Source: Cyclospora cayetanensis (taxonomy: Eukaryota > Apicomplexa > Conoidasida > Eucoccidiorida > Eimeriidae). Taken from it: 64,000 nucleotides of DNA. The translations under genes and the position numbers were made by a program. Location of the stretch: the NCBI RefSeq assembly GCF_002999335.1, contig NW_020312469.1:176181-240180 (forward strand). Reading direction: 5' to 3'. Each line of letters opens with the position of its first letter. The stretch's first letter is position 1. Of the stretch, positions 58,871 through 64,000 are shown piece by piece. The notes under the pieces are model-generated. The model worked only from the letters and a program-made list of their open reading frames with translations, had not been told where the DNA came from and searched no databases.

Positions 58871-61800
58871 AGGCAGAATTCTGCTTGGGGTTTAGAGTTT
58901 GGGAGATGATGAGGTGTGTTCAGCGTATGATGCTTGTGTTTGCATCTGGCTAGCAAAAAGGAGTGCAGCAAGCTGAAGCTGAAAAGCAGGCTTCCGCGTT
59001 TGGCGCCACATGTACCTTCTGGTGTACTGTGGCATCTGGCCATGTGGCTGTAAGGGTAGGGGTTGGTGTGGTGCTAGCTGGTGCACTTTGTGTGACAAAA
59101 AGCCACTATGATATCAAAAGTAAAAGCCTTTCTGCCCAGTCTCCGTACTGCCCGTCCCTGCTACGAACACGCTTAGCCTGACGCTAGAACCTAGCTTCCT
59201 TGCCGCATTGTAATCGGTAGCAATGTCGCATGGCGCAGCCGTACTGAGAAAACTCTGCTGGGCACAGCACGTGGGGTGTGTGCTTCAGCGTCGTGCTTAA
59301 AAATGGCCATTGTGGCAGCAGCCGCTCAGGGTGACAATGTGAGGACTGAGCAGAATTTGTGCTGTGGCTAGATGTTGTATTGGCAAGTTGTTGCATCGCT
59401 ACACAAAGCTTATTACAGGCGCGCAAAGTCATAGACGGGGATGACATTGGGGAAGCTTTTGCTTGTGTGGAGCATACGATGGCCTGGTGCGTTTGTGATA
59501 GAGGGCTATACGCAAGGCTAGGGGCAGCAGGCCTGCGGGATGCAGCAATACCTGTTATTTGACGTGATTTGTGTCTGTAGCATGCTCGCACAAAATGCAC
59601 ATGTTGTTGTCCGAGTGGTGTGCATCGCACTACTAACAGTGTCTGTATATAGTTTAGGGCAGCGCAGATGCTCTGAGCAACAATTGTGGCCTATGGCAGT
59701 TGTACGAGAATTGTCATGTGGAAGACCCTCTTCAGATGTGGCTGTCTAGCACAGTGTGTGCAGGTAGGCTGTAATGCTTGTCCGCCTCGCCCATCCTGCC
59801 ATTCTCATGTTTGTAAGGTCGGTCAGAGTGATCATTTAAAATTAATCCCATCGGGGGCAAGTTACGATTGTTGGGTGCTGAAGGTACGTCGAATGTGTCG
59901 CCGCGGAAGCTGGAGAATGCAGTTCCACCCTGGGACTAGAGGAAATGGCTACTAAGAGGTTTGTACTGGCTGCGTATCAGATTGTACGTTGACTCATTGG
60001 ACCGTCCTCTGAGTGGACAAAGTCCATGGCACAAGCCGAAATGCTAGCTATTGTGAGGCGGGCTAAAATGCTTAGAGCATATTAGCCTACTGCCGCCTGG
60101 CTGGATATAGCGATTCGCCTACTGGGGGACTGCATAGTACATGATACGCGGCCACTGTTCGAGCCATTGAGCATACATGTGGCCACGCCTTCCTGGGCAA
60201 ATGCGACATGCTGCGCTTGCCAATACTCGCAAGTAGTGTGCTTACGAGGTCGGTCTACATGACGTGTGCAAAAGCTCCTTTGTTAACTGGCTTGCGTACC
60301 TTCTCATTTGCGTTGGGTTCACCTTCGGTCATTCCGAGTTGCATAACAAAGTGGTATGGAGTCCATCTCATGGGGAAGAACAAGTTGCAGTGTGATGCGG
60401 TCTAAAATGTAGTGGTTCTCCGTTGTTCTTGCCGCCGGCTCAGCTAGTGCCCCTTGGGCTGTATGGCTTCTACAACAAAACGTTTGGCGGCTGTGCAATT
60501 TAGGTCGATGCCTTGGAGAATCGCTGATTGCAATGGCCTTATACGGTGCACTTTGGCACTCTTTGCTTTTCTTTAGGATCATGTTGTGAGTGCTTGTTGA
60601 GAAATTGGGCAACGGTACATTAGTGGGCGGGCTGGTGTGGTTGCCCGGTAGCAGGCTGAAGAGTATTGGTGGCGTACCCAGCTGTCGGGCAACGAACAAT
60701 TTTCATATGTGTTTGACTGAAGTTTTGCATTGAGCCATAAATGCATAGCATTTGGCAAGGGAAGTAGGTGTGCGAGTTGCGGATCATGCCATTCCGCATC
60801 AGGAAGTGGGTTGGGCCTCATTAGTCGCCTATGTTCTTCGCTTTATGTGTTCGCGCGGAGTGTCCGTATGGAAAGAGTTACAGCCTTAGCGCAGCTTTAG
60901 CGTTTGGCGTGCGGGATCAGATGAATGCCGCATGCCGTGTATATACGCTGAAGGCTTTCCAAGTGTTTTCGGAATCCCCCGCAACGATTCGTGCTAGTAT
61001 ATACATCGGGCAAGCGTTTGACTAATGAAGATGCTACAGCGCAAACAGGATGTTTTCCAAAGTGACCAGCAAAGAGTAGCGGGTGACGGTGTAAATAAAT
61101 GTTCTAATGCCTTGACAGGATCTGCACCTCAGCAGCATGGGACTGTTGGTGGAACATGTGCGAGGTGCCCTGTGTGCTTCCATGTCTACTGGCAGGCTTC
61201 ATGGTACAACCGTGTCTCAGTCCAACCTGATGCAACTGCTTTTCGTATTGTGTGAGCGGCTCAAGGGATTTTTGTTGCAGAGAACCTAATACACTGCGGT
61301 GGGCAGCTGAATGTGGTTCTTGTCTTGTCCTGCCCACATTCTGCATTCGTTGTGTGTTTGTGTAAAAAAGACGTGCGAGTACATTATTCGCAAATTACTA
61401 GTCTGTACTGCGTGAGCAAAAGCTAGGATTCGAGTTGAATATGCTTCAGCAGAAATTGGCATGCATAATACTGATCGGTCTGAATATGGTCGGTATGCTT
61501 GCTGACAGCGAAGCAGCCAACAGCATTTCCGTGGAGCTATGCTATTATTGGCTTTGCCGGATAGAAGCAGCGCAGCATAACTGTCTTAGTGGGCTGTCAG
61601 CTCAGGCTGTAAGCTGGTTGCCAGGTGTATGCAGGAGGTAATACACTGTAACCCTGCACGCCTGCTCCGCTTTCAAGAGATGCCTACTGGATCTATACGG
61701 CAGCCTCCACTTTCGAGTGTGGGCATTGGCGGGCCCTAGGTTGGCAGCTTGTTGAAGGCTCTATAGTGAGGGCGCCAAAGTGGAGCAGGCATTAGATCTT

Positions 61801-61999
61801 TGTATTGGGCGTATGAAAACGAACGTGGCTGACCTTTTCGCCAAGGTGCGCCAGGAATGAAGCAGGTGCACTATTCAGGGGAACGGTAAGTGGATAGAGT
61901 TAGGTTTGCGGAATTTTTGCCGCTGTGTCTGTTACTGTTGACAGCAGCATGGTTTGCGAGCAAAAAGATGCTACGGATGAGCGTTTGTGTGTTAATGGT
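58871..61999. other. Gene-free G/T-rich sequence between the two long repeat copies
   Basis: Short ORFs only, with no domain, splice or triplet signal. The + strand is visibly rich in G and T. Isolated telomere-like words such as ggggtttag (near 58885) and gtttaggg (59651) occur but never in tandem. It probably represents the rest of the long repeat unit whose partner lies beyond the window. Confidence 0.45.
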
Positions 62000-63790
62000 G
62001 TGGGCTGGTCACGATGAAAAGAATGTCTACTTGCAGTTATTTTGTGCGTTCTCGTAGAATGTTTGGTTCTAGCTGGGGGGCGGGCAAAGTGCAAAGGCTG
62101 CAGAGGCGTTGCCTGAAAGTACGCAAAGTGTCTTGCGGCAGGACTGGCTGTCAGAGGCTTTTTAATGTGTGGGCGTGGTGGCAGCGGTATTTCGGCTTAG
62201 TTGTGTTCGAACACAAGATGTATCGGACGGAGCTCAGATGCGTCGCTTGCACGAGGCTGTGTAGAATGAGCACTAAGGTTTATTTGCTAATGGCTTTATC
62301 GAAAATGCATTCCATGCAGTAGTTGTGTATTGTGTGGCGTCATGTGAAGATTGGCACAAGACTGGGGTGTGAATGATCCAAACACTTCAAGGAAACAATG
62401 AATAGGTTGGACGTCGGCTCAGGTGGCACTACTACGGACTCCACGCACTTAGCCCAGAATGCTGGCTTCCTCAGGCACAAAGACTATTTTTCCGTGTTGA
62501 AGGCGTATGCAGTTTTTGCATTTTGTGTCGAAGGCAATTTCACATTGCCTAGACCTGTGCCAGGTGTAAGTGTTGCTGGCACCCTCGCAGGTGCTGTAGG
62601 TTGTTGCCGATATGGGGACAAGTCCATGCGTTGCACATAGATGATTGGGTAGCTTTTTGAAAGCCTGCAGCGCGCAGCGTCCGTATTTGAACATGCACCT
62701 GACGGTTCTGGGTTTGTGGGTGACAAGGAATCGTGGTTGTGGGTGGTTTAGGAGATAGTAGTTTGGTGTGTAAGCATGCCGATACGCTAGGCAATGGACT
62801 TCATTGGATCGCTCGCACTTCGTGCATGCAATACCACAGTCTGGATGCTTTAAACTTGTAAAAGTGGACCGCATGCAGGGCAACCAAAGGCAGTCCCGAC
62901 GTACCTGCTAGAAATGAGGATATTTGGCTCGTCTATTGCTCGTGTGGCTTTGTGGTGACATTTTGTTGGCAGTGCGCTTGATCACGAGTTAGAAACATTA
63001 CCTCTATCTCTGTGGGACACGTTATCACTTGTCTGCAGAGCACTATTTTGGTTATTTGCTGTTATTTGAGTGATTTTTCTGGACGCGGTGTTGATTTTTC
63101 GTGGGCAAGGTGTAACGGCACGAGAAAGGCAGGCCCTATGAGCTTTTGCTTGAGAGCAACAAACATGCTCAAACTAAGGGAGAGGCGTTAGAGAATGGTG
63201 GACAGCAGCTGGAGAGGGCCGCGATGATACCGGCAACTGCTGATCTCAAGGTAACATCTATGCAAAGTGAATTGTAGGAACCTGGCAATGTAGACTGCAA
63301 GCGCAGCGGACGGGTACGAATGTCGGCTTGCACGTTTGCGGCATCCTTAGCCAGGAGAACCTGGCAGCGTGGAGTGGTTGCAGCTGTTTCGTGAGTCGCT
63401 GTTGCATATAGTGCGGCCTATGTGCAGATGGTGCGCCCCTGCTCATTCCGGTGTGCGTTGGCGATGTCCAGGAAGTGGGCTTTGCAAGCCAAGTGCGGTT
63501 TCGGTGTGGGCGCACAAAAGGCACCAATGCGGCCTAGCTATTGTTTGTGCCACTGATGCCTTGGGATTGCGTATCCAAGTGCTACTTCAAACACGCAGGC
63601 GTGTGTATGTTGATGCGATTCCGGTAGCACTTTCCTGAGCTGGCGGGTCCTCTGGAATTCAGTGGCAGTACGGCTCCTGTGCTTAAATCTGCGCTGGTGT
63701 CGTCGTGTCGTATCGCATGTGGTCAAAGCAACAATACCAATACGAGTCTTTGTAACGAATACATAAGGCCAAGCTGGGTGGTGTTCCGGC
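62000..63790. repeat. Long diverged repeat, right copy (partner 56150-58870)
   Basis: Same-order partner of the block at 56.15-58.87 kb; see there for matching landmarks. The spacing between copies shrinks from about 5.85 kb at the left end to about 4.98 kb at the right end, so large deletions or insertions separate the copies. The copy appears to run up to or past the right edge of the window. Confidence 0.7.
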
Positions 63791-64000
63791 ACATTATGTT
63801 TACACCTTCTGCTTTGCGTTTGGATATGTAGTCAGCTGAACATAGCGTTTGTCTATCCGGTCCACATTAGCCTATAAGACTAGAGTGGTTCTAGCACGAG
63901 CACATCGGCTAGCACTTGGCGCCGCTTTGATGCGGAATCGATCTGGAGGTTGGTTGATATTTTGATGCTGCATGACTCAGGCAGTGCGGTCTGTGCCTCC

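Noticed and set aside
1..64000. CRISPR arrays, bacterial operons or phage modules
   Set aside because: No direct-repeat/spacer array was seen; the 46-bp tandem units have no spacers. Gene structure is plainly eukaryotic with spliced exons.

Overview
This window looks like nuclear DNA of a coccidian apicomplexan, most likely an Eimeria species. Three things point there. Coding regions are packed with CAG-type triplet runs read as long Gln or Ala tracts. Genes are broken by many GT-AG introns, with a few apparent GC-AG ones. One large gene encodes an ApiAP2 transcription factor. The species is inferred from these hallmarks, not from any search. Exon joins come from reading phase and splice consensus by eye, so exact ends are models.

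Layout. 1-6170 (-): an FHA-containing kinesin-3 motor gene, 3' end outside the window. 7.2-10.4 kb (+): a mitochondrial-carrier-family gene, divergent from the kinesin. 10.4-15.2 kb: no convincing gene, but a block at about 11.2-11.4 kb is related to DNA at 44.9 kb. 15.2-20.8 kb (+): a Gln-rich protein of about 1,700 residues with two C2HC zinc fingers. 21.5-22.9 kb (-): a membrane-anchored RING-H2 ubiquitin ligase. 23.25-24.6 kb (-): a weak gene candidate. 27.4-31.5 kb (-): a small secreted protein ORF and a large unrecognised alpha-helical protein, in the same frame and separated by a single TAA. 32.5-33.8 kb (+): a CTR copper transporter with a repetitive Cys-Cys/Met/His ectodomain. 35.2-40.6 kb (-): the ApiAP2 regulator, whose intron inside an AP2 domain carries nine 46-bp repeats, each with GCATGC. 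41.8-43.1 kb (+): a five-exon coiled-coil protein with a Mis12-like layout.

The right third is different. 44.65-51.5 kb is a heavily decayed Ty3/gypsy-type retrotransposon on the + strand, with recognisable Gag zinc knuckle, reverse transcriptase, RNase H and integrase remnants in the expected order. After it lies one small membrane-protein gene (52.6-53.0 kb). Then comes about 11 kb of G/T-rich, gene-free DNA built of old diverged repeats: a roughly 560-bp tandem unit at 54.65-55.93 kb and a roughly 5-kb unit seen at 56.2-58.9 and again at 62.0-63.8 kb. This is consistent with a repeat-rich or subtelomeric block to the right, although no clean telomere array is present.

The left two thirds holds ordinary housekeeping and regulatory genes: motor transport, organelle transport, ubiquitination, copper uptake, transcription and possibly the kinetochore. 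They are not an operon, and nothing in the sequence ties them into one pathway.
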